Positions 1-8,949 of a stretch of 64,000 nucleotides of DNA are shown here, in pieces. Location: assembly GCF_018882415.1 (NCBI RefSeq), contig NZ_JACVOL010000001.1, positions 1,403,531 to 1,467,530 of the forward strand. Reading direction: 5' to 3'. Position numbers and translations under genes: made by a program. The stretch comes from Polynucleobacter sp. 86C-FISCH (GTDB taxonomy: Bacteria > Pseudomonadota > Gammaproteobacteria > Burkholderiales > Burkholderiaceae). Positions within the stretch are counted from its first letter, which is position 1, and each line of letters begins with the position of its first letter. Under the pieces are notes generated by a model. It had not been told where the DNA came from. It worked only from the letters and a program-made list of their open reading frames with translations, and did not search any database.

Positions 1-680
1 GCATCGAGCGCTGACATTACGATATCTGGAGTGATGCCTGCCTTGGCAAAAGTCTCATCAACAGATTTTCTGCCGGTAAACCCTTCGTGATAGGTGACGA
101 TTGGATATTCGGCGATTTCTTCTAAGGTTAAATTCTTTTTACCCTCGAGTGGATGGCCTTTTGGAACAACCACGGTATGGTGCCAGGTGTAGTATGAGAA
201 GGTAACCAGCTCAGGAATCCCTTCCAGCGCTTCAGTAGCAATACCAATATCTGCGCGACCCTCAAGTAATAACTCAACAATTTCTTGTGGGCTGCCTTGA
301 TGAAGTGCCAAATGTACATTTGGAAATTTTTTCTTAAATTGGCTAACCACATTTGGTAATGCATAACGCGCTTGCGTGTGAGTGGTAGCGATTGTGAGCT
401 GACCTTTATCAGCCTGGCTAAATTGTGCTCCTAGCTGCTTAATGTTTTTGGTGTCAAGCAAGATGCGTTCAACAATAGTCAACAGTTCTTTGCCTGGCTC
501 CGTAAGGCCTAGAAGGCGCTTACCCTTGCGGACAAACAACTCAACTCCCAACTCATCTTCTAGATCCAGAATGTGCTTACTTACCCCGGATTGGGATGTT
601 GCCAAGGCATTCCCCACTTCAGTTAAGTTAAAGTTTCGGCGGACAGTTTCGCGAATGATACGTAGTTGTTGAAAGTTCAT
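1..680 (-). CDS. cysB: CysB-type LysR regulator, C-terminus cut by window edge
   Basis: LysR-family transcriptional regulator of sulfate assimilation, about 226 residues visible. The N-terminus starts MNFQQLRIIRET and carries the winged helix-turn-helix (residues about 18-40, with NLTEVGNALATSQSGVSKHI), followed by the effector-binding domain (TTHTQARYALP and the SPQEIVELLLEGRADIGIATE stretch). These are typical of CysB/Cbl, which senses O- or N-acetylserine and activates cys genes. The start ATG is at 680, 40 bases after the cysA stop on the same strand, so it is probably the last gene of the sulfate-transport operon. The C-terminal third lies outside the window. CysB versus the paralogue Cbl cannot be decided from sequence alone, but the position behind cysTWA favours CysB. 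Confidence 0.9.
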   Translation of the reverse strand, partial: MNFQQLRIIRETVRRNFNLTEVGNALATSQSGVSKHILDLEDELGVELFVRKGKRLLGLTEPGKELLTIVERILLDTKNIKQLGAQFSQADKGQLTIATTHTQARYALPNVVSQFKKKFPNVHLALHQGSPQEIVELLLEGRADIGIATEALEGIPELVTFSYYTWHHTVVVPKGHPLEGKKNLTLEEIAEYPIVTYHEGFTGRKSVDETFAKAGITPDIVMSALD

Positions 681-720
681 GCTTGATTATCAATCTTTTA
701 GTTATTGTGGTGCAATCGGC

Positions 721-1806
721 TTATTTTGTATTTTCAAAAACGCGCAACTGTGAGGGTACGATGCGCACTTGCTGTCCCTCAGCTATCCCTCGTTTTGTAA
801 CTTCAGATCTCGCTAGCTCTACTTCATAAAACTGGGGTGCTGACTTTGCATCAGCACCGGCAATCGCAGAAAGCTCGATTCTAGAATTCAGTCCAAAAGA
901 AAGAATGCGGTCAATAACCGCAACAACACCATCGTTGCCCTCATTTTCACCAATAATATCCAATTCATGGGGGCGAGCAAATGCCAGTACTGATGCTCCC
1001 TGTGCGATGGAATCAGATTGATCATGCTTCAGATTATGTTTGCCGACTTGAATGCCTTCACCTTCCACTCGACCATGGAATAAGTTCACGTTACCCAAAA
1101 AGCCGTATACAAAAGGGGTGGCAGGGTGATCGTAAACCTCATCTGGGCTACCAATTTGCTCAATATTGCCTTTGTTCATAAGAACGATACGGTCAGCTAC
1201 TTCTAATGCCTCTTCTTGATCATGCGTAACAAAAATTGAGGTGATATGGAGTTCGTCGTGGAGTTTGCGTAACCAGCGACGCAGCTCTTTGCGAACTTTG
1301 GCGTCTAACGCGCCAAATGGCTCATCAAGTAATAGCACTTTTGGTTCAACTGCGAGCGCGCGAGCCAATGCAATACGTTGGCGTTGACCGCCTGACAATT
1401 GAGCAGGAAAGCGATCGTGCAGCCAATCTAATTGAACTAGCTTGAGAAGTTCATGCACCTTATGGGCAATTTCATCTTTGCTTGGACGCTCTTTGCGATT
1501 CTTTACATTTAAACCAAAGGCGACGTTATCAAAAACAGTCATGTGTTTAAAAAGTGCATAGTGTTGAAACACAAACCCAACTTGGCGATCGCGCACCGGA
1601 GTAGCTGAGGTATCAATACCATCCAGAATGATATTGCCACCATCTGGTGTTTCTAGGCCGGCAATAATCCGCAATAGCGTGGTCTTTCCACAGCCGGATG
1701 GACCAAGAAGAGCGACCAATTCTCCAGACGGAAAGTCTAGGGAGACATTATTTAAGGCAACAAAGTCACCGAATTTTTTGGAAACATTTTGAACGGTAAT
1801 ACTCAT
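721..1806 (-). CDS. cysA: Sulfate/thiosulfate ABC transporter ATP-binding protein CysA
   Basis: ATPase subunit of the CysTWA-Sbp sulfate importer, 361 residues, at the cytoplasmic face of the inner membrane. Visible motifs are Walker [10 protein letters not shown] (residues 35-43), Q-loop [12 protein letters not shown] signature [15 protein letters not shown], Walker [13 protein letters not shown] and the H-loop [13 protein letters not shown]-terminal TOBE-like domain follows from about residue 240, as is normal for CysA. It overlaps the end of cysW by 4 bases, which suggests translational coupling. The length matches the family. Confidence 0.96.
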   Translation of the reverse strand: MSITVQNVSKKFGDFVALNNVSLDFPSGELVALLGPSGCGKTTLLRIIAGLETPDGGNIILDGIDTSATPVRDRQVGFVFQHYALFKHMTVFDNVAFGLNVKNRKERPSKDEIAHKVHELLKLVQLDWLHDRFPAQLSGGQRQRIALARALAVEPKVLLLDEPFGALDAKVRKELRRWLRKLHDELHITSIFVTHDQEEALEVADRIVLMNKGNIEQIGSPDEVYDHPATPFVYGFLGNVNLFHGRVEGEGIQVGKHNLKHDQSDSIAQGASVLAFARPHELDIIGENEGNDGVVAVIDRILSFGLNSRIELSAIAGADAKSAPQFYEVELARSEVTKRGIAEGQQVRIVPSQLRVFENTK

Positions 1807-2678
1807 AGTGGTCCTTCGATTACAGGCGGTGCGTTTGTTTCGGATTTAAGGCGCCACTCGACATAGGTCTTTGCAGCCAATGTCAGAAGCGCTAATAAGG
1901 CAAGTAAAGATGCCACTGCAAAGGCGGCAACATAGTTGTATTCGTTGTAAAGAATTTCCACTTGAAGTGGAATAGTGTTGGTGTAGCCACGAATATGGCC
2001 AGAAACAACTGAAACTGCTCCAAACTCTCCCATTGCACGTGCATTACAAAGAATGACGCCATACAAAAGACCCCATTTGATATTAGGCAGGGTGACGTGC
2101 CAAAAGGTTTGCCAACCACTAGCACCCAATACTGTCGCAGCCTCTTCCTCTTCGCGTCCTTGTGCTTCCATAAGTGGAATCAATTCTCGAGCAACAAAAG
2201 GAAAGGTGACAAAGATGGTTGCCAAAATAATGCCTGGTACGGCGAAGATGATCTTGATGTCATGCTCTGAGAGCCAGCCACCAAACCAACCTTGAGCACC
2301 AAAGACCAGTACAAAAATTAAACCAGCAATTACTGGAGAAACTGAGAATGGCAAGTCAATCAAGGTAATCAGCAGATGTTTACCCCTGAAATCAAACTTA
2401 GCAATTGCCCAAGATGCCGCTACACCAAATATTAAATTGAGTGGCACGGCTATTGCTGCAGCGAGCAGCGTGAGCTGTATGGCAGACCAAGTATCTGGCT
2501 CCACAATGGCATTGAGGTAGTAGACCCAACCTTTATGCAGTGCTTCAGCAAATACGGAGAGCAACGGCAACAATAGGAAAATGCCAAAAAAACTGAGCGA
2601 CAAAAACAATACTAAGGCTTTAACAATAAAAGAGTCGCGAGTTGCCGCACTGCGCTCAAATCGGGTCATTGAACTCAT
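1803..2678 (-). CDS. cysW: Sulfate ABC transporter permease CysW
   Basis: Second membrane subunit of the sulfate importer, 291 residues, with about six hydrophobic segments. The cytoplasmic EAA loop that docks to CysA is visible as [20 protein letters not shown] followed by TLPNI. A conserved tract, [17 protein letters not shown], follows it. The stop overlaps cysA by 4 bases, and the start shares a base with the cysT stop, so the three genes are tightly coupled. CysW and CysT are homologous; the order T-W-A and the longer hydrophilic N-terminus support this assignment. Confidence 0.95.
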   Translation of the reverse strand: MSSMTRFERSAATRDSFIVKALVLFLSLSFFGIFLLLPLLSVFAEALHKGWVYYLNAIVEPDTWSAIQLTLLAAAIAVPLNLIFGVAASWAIAKFDFRGKHLLITLIDLPFSVSPVIAGLIFVLVFGAQGWFGGWLSEHDIKIIFAVPGIILATIFVTFPFVARELIPLMEAQGREEEEAATVLGASGWQTFWHVTLPNIKWGLLYGVILCNARAMGEFGAVSVVSGHIRGYTNTIPLQVEILYNEYNYVAAFAVASLLALLALLTLAAKTYVEWRLKSETNAPPVIEGPL

Positions 2679-3514
2679 TAGCGAGTCCTCCCGGTGCGTT
2701 TAGCAGTCCAAGCTTGTAAGCCATTAATGCCCAACAATAGAATCAGTGAAATCAAAAGCATGACTGAAGCTATTGCTGTTGCTCCGGCATAGTCGTACTG
2801 CTCAAGCTTGGTAATAATCATTAAGGGGGTAATTTCTGAAACCATTGGTATATTGCCGGCAATAAAGATGACCGAGCCGTACTCACCGACAGCACGGGCA
2901 AAAGCAAGTGCGAAGCCTGTTAAGAGTGCTGGCAATAGGATCGGCAACACCACTTTACGAAAGGTTTGCCAACGACTTGCGCCTAAGCTCGCGGCTGCCT
3001 CTTCTAATTCCAATTCAATTTCTTCGAGAATCGGTTGTACTGTTCGAACCACAAATGGCAGGCCAATGAAGATGAGTGCAACTAGAACGCCCCACGGAGT
3101 AAAGGCAATTTTGATTCCCAGGGGTTCTAGATATCTCCCTATCCAGCCATTCTTGGAATAGAGGGCGGCAAGCGCAATGCCGGTTACCGCAGTTGGTAAG
3201 GCGAAAGGAAGATCAACCAAAGCGTCTACTAAATTCTTGCCGATAAACGTGTACCGCACCAGGGCCCATGCGAGTAAGAGCCCAAAAAATGCATTGATCA
3301 AGCCAGCAAATAAGGCCATACCAAAGCTTAGGCGATAAGAAGCCATCACTCTTGGTGAAGTAACGGCGTCAATAAATGCGGGGAAGGTCAGGCTCGTTGT
3401 TTTAAATATGATCGCCGATAAGGGGATCAGAACAATGATCGACAGGTAAATAATGGTGTAACCGAGGGATAAACCAAAGCCGGGGAAGATGCTATTTTTC
3501 TTTGCTGAAGACAT
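2678..3514 (-). CDS. cysT: Sulfate ABC transporter permease CysT (CysU)
   Basis: First membrane subunit of the sulfate importer, 278 residues. It has six predicted transmembrane segments and an EAA loop ELEEAAASLGASRWQTFRKV. The tract ARAVGEYGSVIFIAGNIPM is diagnostic of the CysT/ModB permease group. It lies just downstream of a terminator-like hairpin that follows sbp, so its expression probably depends on read-through from sbp. The C-terminus is basic (WTAKRTGRTR). Confidence 0.95.
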   Translation of the reverse strand: MSSAKKNSIFPGFGLSLGYTIIYLSIIVLIPLSAIIFKTTSLTFPAFIDAVTSPRVMASYRLSFGMALFAGLINAFFGLLLAWALVRYTFIGKNLVDALVDLPFALPTAVTGIALAALYSKNGWIGRYLEPLGIKIAFTPWGVLVALIFIGLPFVVRTVQPILEEIELELEEAAASLGASRWQTFRKVVLPILLPALLTGFALAFARAVGEYGSVIFIAGNIPMVSEITPLMIITKLEQYDYAGATAIASVMLLISLILLLGINGLQAWTAKRTGRTR

Positions 3515-3604
3515 CCTGAGAGTCTAGGGTCGACCCCAATAAAAGGGAAACAAGAAAAGATCATTAACTTATACGCAAAATGAATATAAGGATCGGCGGT
3601 AATG

Positions 3605-3640
3605 AAAAAACGGCCCAGTAAGTACTCTCCAGGCCGTTTA
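3605..3640 (-). terminator. Hairpin with U-tract between sbp and cysT
   Basis: Read on the minus strand, AACGGCC and GGCCGTT can pair as a stem around a roughly 16-base loop and are followed directly by six T residues. It lies 26 bases after the sbp stop and about 90 bases before the cysT start. A partly efficient terminator here would give more binding protein than permease, as in other binding-protein-dependent importers. Confidence 0.75.
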
Positions 3641-3666
3641 GTTTTAATGCCAACATACTTTAGGCG

Positions 3667-4671
3667 TTATTTCACAATAATCTCGTCAAATACACCGCCA
3701 TCATTAAAGTGGGTCTTTTGCGCCTTCTGCCAACCGCCAAATACTTGATCAATTGTGATTAATTTCACCTTTGCAAATTGGTTGGCGTATTTAGCGGCCA
3801 CCTTAGGATCGCGTGGTCGGTAGTAATTCTTAGCTGCAATCTCTTGACCTTCGGGCGTATAGAGATTTTGCAGATAAGCAGTAGCTACTTTACGAGTACC
3901 TTTTTTATCCACTACTTTGTCCACAACAGCGACAGGCGGTTCAGCTAGTATTGAGATTGACGGTGTGACAATCTCATACTTTTCTGGGCCTAATTCTTTT
4001 ACTGCTAAGTAGGCTTCGTTTTCCCAGGCAATAAGCACGTCACCAATTCCACGTTCGGTAAAGGTGGTGGTCGATCCACGCGCACCCGAGTCCAGTACCT
4101 TAACGTTTGCAAAGAGTTTTTTCACAAACTCTTTTGCTTTTACGTCATTGCCACCTGGTTGCTTAAGCGCATAAGCCCAGGCCGCAAGATAGTTCCAGCG
4201 TGCGCCTCCAGAGGTTTTAGGATTTGGGGTTATCACCTCGATGCCTGGCTTGGTAAGATCATTCCAGTCTTTAATACCTTTTGGATTGCCTTTGCGAACC
4301 AGGAATACGATGGTTGAGGTGTAAGGAGAGGAGTTATCTTTAAACTTCTTTTGCCAATCCTTAGCTACTAAACCTTTTTCCGCAAGAATATCGATGTCAT
4401 AAGCAAGGGCAAGCGTGACAACGTCAGCATCCAAACCATCCAATACTGCGCGTGCCTGCTTGCCTGATCCGCCATGGGATTGTTTGATGGAGATATCTTG
4501 CCCAGATGTTTTCTTCCAGTCGGCAGCAAATACCTTGTCGTAATCTTGATAGAGCTCACGAGTTGGGTCATACGACACATTCAAAATACTTTGCTGCGCA
4601 AAGCTTGCAGAGATGATGCCAAGACCTAAAAGCAGGCCAGCCAATATTTTTGATAAGCCAGAGTGTTTCAT
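3667..4671 (-). CDS. sbp: Periplasmic sulfate-binding protein
   Basis: Substrate-binding protein of the sulfate importer, 334 residues from the chosen ATG at 4671. That start is preceded by a good ribosome site (AAAGGAATT) and opens a clear signal peptide ([19 protein letters not shown], then cleavage near SFA-QQS). The reading frame stays open 13 codons further upstream, but that extension lacks signal-peptide logic. The mature start [19 protein letters not shown] and the [20 protein letters not shown] tract are characteristic of the Sbp/CysP family. Sbp (sulfate) and CysP (thiosulfate) are close relatives, so substrate preference is inferred. It heads the cysTWAB operon. Confidence 0.94.
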   Translation of the reverse strand: MKHSGLSKILAGLLLGLGIISASFAQQSILNVSYDPTRELYQDYDKVFAADWKKTSGQDISIKQSHGGSGKQARAVLDGLDADVVTLALAYDIDILAEKGLVAKDWQKKFKDNSSPYTSTIVFLVRKGNPKGIKDWNDLTKPGIEVITPNPKTSGGARWNYLAAWAYALKQPGGNDVKAKEFVKKLFANVKVLDSGARGSTTTFTERGIGDVLIAWENEAYLAVKELGPEKYEIVTPSISILAEPPVAVVDKVVDKKGTRKVATAYLQNLYTPEGQEIAAKNYYRPRDPKVAAKYANQFAKVKLITIDQVFGGWQKAQKTHFNDGGVFDEIIVK

Positions 4672-4780
4672 TGCAATTCCTTTCAGTAGATGAATGGAAT
4701 TTAGAGGCAAATCATTAGGCTGTGAAGCAAGAAAAAGTGGATTGCTTATTAGGAAATCGAATGACTAAGATTGGGGTTAT

Positions 4781-4806
4781 AAAAAAACCACCTTGTGGTG
4801 GTTTTT
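4781..4806 (-). terminator. Intrinsic terminator, near-symmetric
   Basis: A perfect 9-bp stem (AAAACCACC / GGTGGTTTT) with a 4-base loop is followed on the minus strand by a run of T. It lies 18 bases after the stop of the 54-residue minus-strand gene and before sbp, separating the two. The T-run on the plus strand means it could also act in that direction. Confidence 0.85.
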
Positions 4807-4823
4807 GGTTTTGAGGCTTTTAA

Positions 4824-4988
4824 TTATGCAAACGAATCTTCAAACTCTGCATATTTAATGGCATTCATTAGGAACAGGATGCGACGCTGAAAACTTTTGC
4901 GCTCTTCTAATTTGTCGTGAGGTAATTGATCATGCTCACGCAGTAATTTGGTAATTGCTGGGTTGTAGAGCTCTCTTACGGGGGACAT
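4824..4988 (-). CDS. Small conserved-looking protein, 54 residues, function unknown
   Basis: A complete 54-residue frame starts with ATG at 4988. It has a convincing ribosome site upstream (TTAGGAAT, about 6 bases from the ATG) and an intrinsic terminator 18 bases after the stop. The product is soluble and charged: MSPVRELYNPAITKLLREHD at the N-terminus, a middle rich in Glu, Lys and Arg, and an acidic end (YAEFEDSFA). There is no signal peptide or membrane segment, and two helices look likely. I do not recognise a family. Its own signals make it very probably a real gene. Upstream are copies of a TATATA/ATATAT-rich stretch (5055-5092) that may hold the promoter. Confidence 0.7.
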   Translation of the reverse strand: MSPVRELYNPAITKLLREHDQLPHDKLEERKSFQRRILFLMNAIKYAEFEDSFA

Positions 4989-5094
4989 GATTGCTATTCC
5001 TAAATGTTATTTAGGTTCAATGTACAGCCGTTTAGGGTGACGAGCAAACAATCTTTATTGATATGTATATATCAAAATTGCATATATACAACAA

Positions 5095-5889
5095 TTAAGC
5101 AGTAACTAGTTTGATCCCAACTAGGAGCAAAGTAATTGCCAGAGCAGTTCTGGTGAACTTTTCAGGAAGAGTGCTTGAGAGCTTGGCACCCAACCAAATG
5201 GCTGGAACAGAGCCTAGTAGGAGGCCAAACAAGAGGCTGAAATCCACATTGCCCAACCACCAGTGACCAAGCCCGGCTAAGGCGGTTAAAGGTACGGCAT
5301 AGGCAATGTCTGTACCCGCTACTTCAGCGGTCTTGAGGTGTGGATAGAGCATTAGAATCAGTGTTGCACCAATTGCACCAGCGCCAATAGAGGAGATGGT
5401 GACAAGGACGCCGATGGCGCCACCGATCAATACCGTTGCAATTTTTAAGCCAACGCCATGAGGCATTTTTCTGGGATTTTTCTTTACCCATTCTAGGATC
5501 CTGGTTCTCACGGTTAATGAGAGTGCGGTTAGAAGAACAGAAACTCCAATGGAGAAGGTGATGAGGTGCACCCAATCTTTAGAAATGGGACCGAGTTGCT
5601 TTAGCGCAAATATGGAGGCAGTTGCTGTTGTAAGGCTGCCGATGCAGAGAAGGCCTACGATATCCCACTTCACATTGCCATGGAGGCGATGTGCAGCAGT
5701 CCCGATGCCTTTGGTAAGTGCAGCAAAGGCGAGATCGGTTCCAACTGCAGTCGTTGGCGCTACACCAAAGATGAGCGTCAGAATTGGTGTCATTAAAGAG
5801 CCGCCACCAACACCAGTGAGACCTACTAGTAAACCAACTAAAGCGCCAGAAAAAATATAGTGCAGGGAACCCTGCAAAAACTCGAGCAT
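5095..5889 (-). CDS. TSUP-family (TauE/SafE) membrane anion transporter
   Basis: Inner-membrane protein of 264 residues, with about eight hydrophobic segments in two homologous halves. The family signature occurs twice: GLLVGLTGVGGGSLMTPIL (residues about 19-37) and, in the second half, IGVLVTISSIGAGAIGATLI. TSUP proteins move sulfite, sulfonates or other small oxoanions and carboxylates; the substrate here is not deducible. It lies 9 bases downstream of the ferredoxin-NADP reductase gene on the same strand, so the two are probably co-transcribed. Nearness to the sulfate uptake genes hints at a sulfur anion, but that is inference only. Confidence 0.88.
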   Translation of the reverse strand: MLEFLQGSLHYIFSGALVGLLVGLTGVGGGSLMTPILTLIFGVAPTTAVGTDLAFAALTKGIGTAAHRLHGNVKWDIVGLLCIGSLTTATASIFALKQLGPISKDWVHLITFSIGVSVLLTALSLTVRTRILEWVKKNPRKMPHGVGLKIATVLIGGAIGVLVTISSIGAGAIGATLILMLYPHLKTAEVAGTDIAYAVPLTALAGLGHWWLGNVDFSLLFGLLLGSVPAIWLGAKLSSTLPEKFTRTALAITLLLVGIKLVTA

Positions 5890-5898
5890 TCGTCTGAA

Positions 5899-6675
5899 TT
5901 ATTTCTCTACAAATGCACGTTCAAAGACGTAATCGCCGAGTTGACCAAGGCTTGGTGAAACCTTAAATCCTTTGGCATCAAGCATCTCAGAGGTTTCTTT
6001 AAGCATAGAAGGGCTACCGCAAATCATGGCGCGATCGACTGCCGGATCAAGCGGTGGCAAGCCAATATCTTTAAAGAGTTGACCGGATTCAATCGCAGTA
6101 GTGAGGCGACCAGTGTGCTTGAAGGCTTCGCGCGTCACTGTTGGGTAATAAATGAGTTTTTCGCGAATGAGTTCGCCCAAGTATTCATCTTGAGTGAGCT
6201 CATTTTTAATGTAGTCCTCATAAGCTAATTCGCTTACTAGACGTACGCCATGGATAAGAACAACCTTTTCAAACTTCTCATACGTTTCTGGATCGCGAAT
6301 GATGCTCATAAATGGTGCAAGACCAGTGCCAGTGCTGAATAAGTAAAGGTGCTTGCCTGGATTTAAGTCATCCAATACCAAGGTGCCGACAGATTTCTCG
6401 CTAACGAGAATTGGGTCGCCAACTTGAATCTTTTGCAGACGTGAAGTTAAAGGACCGTCTTGAACTTTAATACTCAGGAACTCGAGATGCTCTTCGTAGT
6501 TAGGGCTAGCAACGCTATAGGCGCGTACCAAAGGTTTGCCTTCAACCTCCAGGCCAATCATTAAGAAATGACCGCTACGAAAGCGCAAACCCTTATTGCG
6601 GGTAGTCGTGAAGCTAAAAAGAGTGTCATTCCAGTGGTGAACTGACAAAACGGTTTCGGTGTTGTATGCGGCCAT
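5899..6675 (-). CDS. fpr: Ferredoxin/flavodoxin-NADP+ reductase
   Basis: FAD enzyme of 258 residues that exchanges electrons between NADPH and ferredoxin or flavodoxin in the cytoplasm. The FAD-binding RAYSVASP motif is followed by the NADP-binding domain with LFSTGTGLAPFMSIIRD and, near the end, MICGSPSMLKETSEML. The C-terminus ends in a short aromatic/acidic tail (YVFERAFVEK), as in the bacterial type with an extended tail. The start MAAYNTETVLSVHHWNDTLF matches the usual N-terminus. Length matches bacterial FPR. Confidence 0.93.
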   Translation of the reverse strand: MAAYNTETVLSVHHWNDTLFSFTTTRNKGLRFRSGHFLMIGLEVEGKPLVRAYSVASPNYEEHLEFLSIKVQDGPLTSRLQKIQVGDPILVSEKSVGTLVLDDLNPGKHLYLFSTGTGLAPFMSIIRDPETYEKFEKVVLIHGVRLVSELAYEDYIKNELTQDEYLGELIREKLIYYPTVTREAFKHTGRLTTAIESGQLFKDIGLPPLDPAVDRAMICGSPSMLKETSEMLDAKGFKVSPSLGQLGDYVFERAFVEK

Positions 6676-6841
6676 AAATGCGTATTAATTAGAGGGTGGC
6701 AAAGTGATAATTATCCCATTCTTAAAGCTTTAAATTGAGCCCATTCCCACCAAAAATAGGACTCTGTAGTGATATAGATCAGACTTTTAGTAATAAAGAG
6801 CATGTTTAGAGGGGGTAAAGCCTATTGGCTATCATCTAGTA

Positions 6842-7318
6842 ATGAAAAGAATCCAGTACTTATTCCTGTCCTTTTTTAGTTTGGGCTTGGTGATGTTTGC
6901 CATTGTCTTGCAGCAGGTTGGGTACCAAGGCGTCAGTTTCATGCCATGTCCTTTGTGCGTTTTGCAAAGGGTTGGCTATCTCGGGATCGCCTTTTCTTGT
7001 TTGTTAGCTGCCTGTATTACACCCTTTAGAAAGTTATTTCATGGCTTGGCAATTTTGGCTGCTGGATATGGCGCCGCAGTAGCAGGCCATCATGTTTGGC
7101 TCTTGTCTCACCCAAGTGAATCCTGCGGAATAGATCCTTTGGAGACTTGGATTAATCAATTTCAGCTAGCGAATAATCTTCCTTGGTTATTCAAAGCGGA
7201 TGGTTTGTGTTCTGCAAAGCTCCCGGCTATTTTGGGATTACAAGTACCAGAGTGGTCCTTGCTGTGGTTTACGGTTCTCTTGTTGATATTGTTAATTACC
7301 TTCTTTAGGAAATCCTAA
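6842..7318 (+). CDS. dsbB: Disulfide bond formation protein B
   Basis: Quinone-dependent inner-membrane oxidase that recharges DsbA, 158 residues with four membrane helices. The first periplasmic loop carries the CxxC pair (MPCPLCVLQRVGYL, Cys about 38 and 41). The second loop carries the other two cysteines (SESCGIDP and DGLCSAKLP). This is the complete set needed for disulfide relay. The start ATG at 6842 precedes a typical N-in first helix. It is transcribed alone and ends at a bidirectional terminator shared with lysS. Confidence 0.93.
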   Translation: MKRIQYLFLSFFSLGLVMFAIVLQQVGYQGVSFMPCPLCVLQRVGYLGIAFSCLLAACITPFRKLFHGLAILAAGYGAAVAGHHVWLLSHPSESCGIDPLETWINQFQLANNLPWLFKADGLCSAKLPAILGLQVPEWSLLWFTVLLLILLITFFRKS

Positions 7319-7324
7319 TTAATA

Positions 7325-7351
7325 AAAAAGGCACCCTAGGGTGCCTTTTTC
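7325..7351. terminator. Bidirectional terminator between dsbB and lysS
   Basis: A perfect 16-base palindrome, GGCACCCTAGGGTGCC, is flanked by A5 on the left and T5 on the right. It therefore forms a hairpin plus U-tract in both directions. It sits 6 bases after the dsbB stop and 15 bases after the lysS stop. Confidence 0.93.
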
Positions 7352-7365
7352 TACTCTAGAAATAA

Positions 7366-8916
7366 TTACTCTTCTTCGCGACGCAGATGTGGGAACAGAA
7401 TCACATCACGAATATTTGGTGCATCGGTAAGTAACATGACTAAGCGATCGATACCAATACCGCAACCGCCAGTTGGAGGCATGCCGTACTCGAGTGCGCG
7501 AATGAAGTCATGGTCAAAGTACATTGCTTCTTCGTCACCCGCTTCTTTTTGCTCTACTTGTTTGCGGAAGCGATTGGCTTGATCTTCTGCATCATTTAAC
7601 TCAGAGAAGCCGTTGGCAATTTCACGGCCAGTAATAAAGAGTTCGAAACGCTCAGTAATTCCCGGGCGGGTATCAGATTCTCTTGCGAGTGGGCTTACCT
7701 CGATTGGGTAATCAATGATGTAAGTCGGCTCCCAGAGGTGCTCTTCAGCAACCAATTCAAATAGTGCTAATTGGAGTGCGCCAATGCCTGCATTCTTGAG
7801 GGTTGGGGCATCTGGATTCTCACCACCTTTTTTCAATTCAGTGCGAATGAAGTTGATGTCATCAAGCTGGGCTGCTTCATAGCTCTTGCCTGACTGACCG
7901 CAGTACTTGAGGATAGCTTCAGTAATGGTCAAGCGTTGGAATGGCTTGCTCAAATCAAGTTCACGGCCTTGATGAGTTAATACAGCTGTGCCTTGTGCAT
8001 CGATTGCTGCAGCACGAATTAATCCTTCAGTGAAGTCCATGAGCCAACGGTAATCAGTGTAGGCTGCATAGAATTCCATCATTGTGAATTCTGGGTTGTG
8101 ACGCGGGCTTACGCCTTCATTGCGGAAGTTGCGATTGATTTCAAAGACGCGCTCAAAACCACCAACTACTAAACGCTTGAGGTAAAGCTCAGGAGCAATA
8201 CGCAAGAACATTTGCATATCGAGAGCATTGTGGTGAGTAATGAACGGCTTAGCTGCTGCACCACCAGGGATGGGATGGAGCATCGGTGTTTCAACTTCCA
8301 TGAAGTCGGCATCTAGCATATGTCGACGTAATGAGGCGATCGCGTTACTACGTGCTTTAAATGTATTGCGGCTTTCTGGATTAACAATCAAGTCTACATA
8401 GCGTTGACGATATTTAGTCTCTAGATCTGATAGGCCGTGGAACTTATCTGGCAATGGACGCAATGACTTGCTGAGGAGGCGCAAGTTACTGCACTCAACA
8501 GACAGCTCGCCTTTATTAGTCTTGAACAGATTGCCTTCAGCGGAGATAAAGTCACCCATATCCCAATGCTTGAAGGCGCCATGGACATCGGCACCACTCA
8601 ACTCATCATTGATATAGAACTGAATTTGTCCACTGCGATCTTGGATGGTTGCAAAGCTCGCTTTACCCATCACACGCTTGAGAACCATACGTCCAGCAAC
8701 TTTGACATGAACCTTCTTTGCTGCTAACTCTTCCTTGGTGAGGCTGTCATAGTGCGCATGTAGGTCAGATGCCAAATGCGTAGGAACAAAGTCATTTGGG
8801 AATGCAACGCCGCCAGCGCGAAGCTTAGAGAGCTTTTCACGGCGCTCGGCAATGATGTGATTCTCATCGACTACTTCAGTAGCTGCGGCATTATCTAAAT
8901 TAGTTTTATCGTTCAT
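7366..8916 (-). CDS. lysS: Lysyl-tRNA synthetase, class II
   Basis: Charges tRNA-Lys, 516 residues. The N-terminal OB-fold anticodon-binding domain ([20 protein letters not shown]) is followed by the class II catalytic core. Motif 2 is [20 protein letters not shown] and motif 3 is [16 protein letters not shown]. The C-terminus [12 protein letters not shown] is typical. It is the last gene of a recJ-prfB-lysS operon, an order also found in enterics. The gap after the prfB stop is 33 bases. Confidence 0.97.
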   Translation of the reverse strand: MNDKTNLDNAAATEVVDENHIIAERREKLSKLRAGGVAFPNDFVPTHLASDLHAHYDSLTKEELAAKKVHVKVAGRMVLKRVMGKASFATIQDRSGQIQFYINDELSGADVHGAFKHWDMGDFISAEGNLFKTNKGELSVECSNLRLLSKSLRPLPDKFHGLSDLETKYRQRYVDLIVNPESRNTFKARSNAIASLRRHMLDADFMEVETPMLHPIPGGAAAKPFITHHNALDMQMFLRIAPELYLKRLVVGGFERVFEINRNFRNEGVSPRHNPEFTMMEFYAAYTDYRWLMDFTEGLIRAAAIDAQGTAVLTHQGRELDLSKPFQRLTITEAILKYCGQSGKSYEAAQLDDINFIRTELKKGGENPDAPTLKNAGIGALQLALFELVAEEHLWEPTYIIDYPIEVSPLARESDTRPGITERFELFITGREIANGFSELNDAEDQANRFRKQVEQKEAGDEEAMYFDHDFIRALEYGMPPTGGCGIGIDRLVMLLTDAPNIRDVILFPHLRREEE

Positions 8917-8949
8917 GTTTATCGCGGTGCAGTAATGGGTATGGGGTTA

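Noticed and set aside
4672..4710. 13-codon upstream extension of sbp
   Set aside because: The inner ATG at 4671 has the ribosome site and gives a normal signal peptide; the extension does neither.
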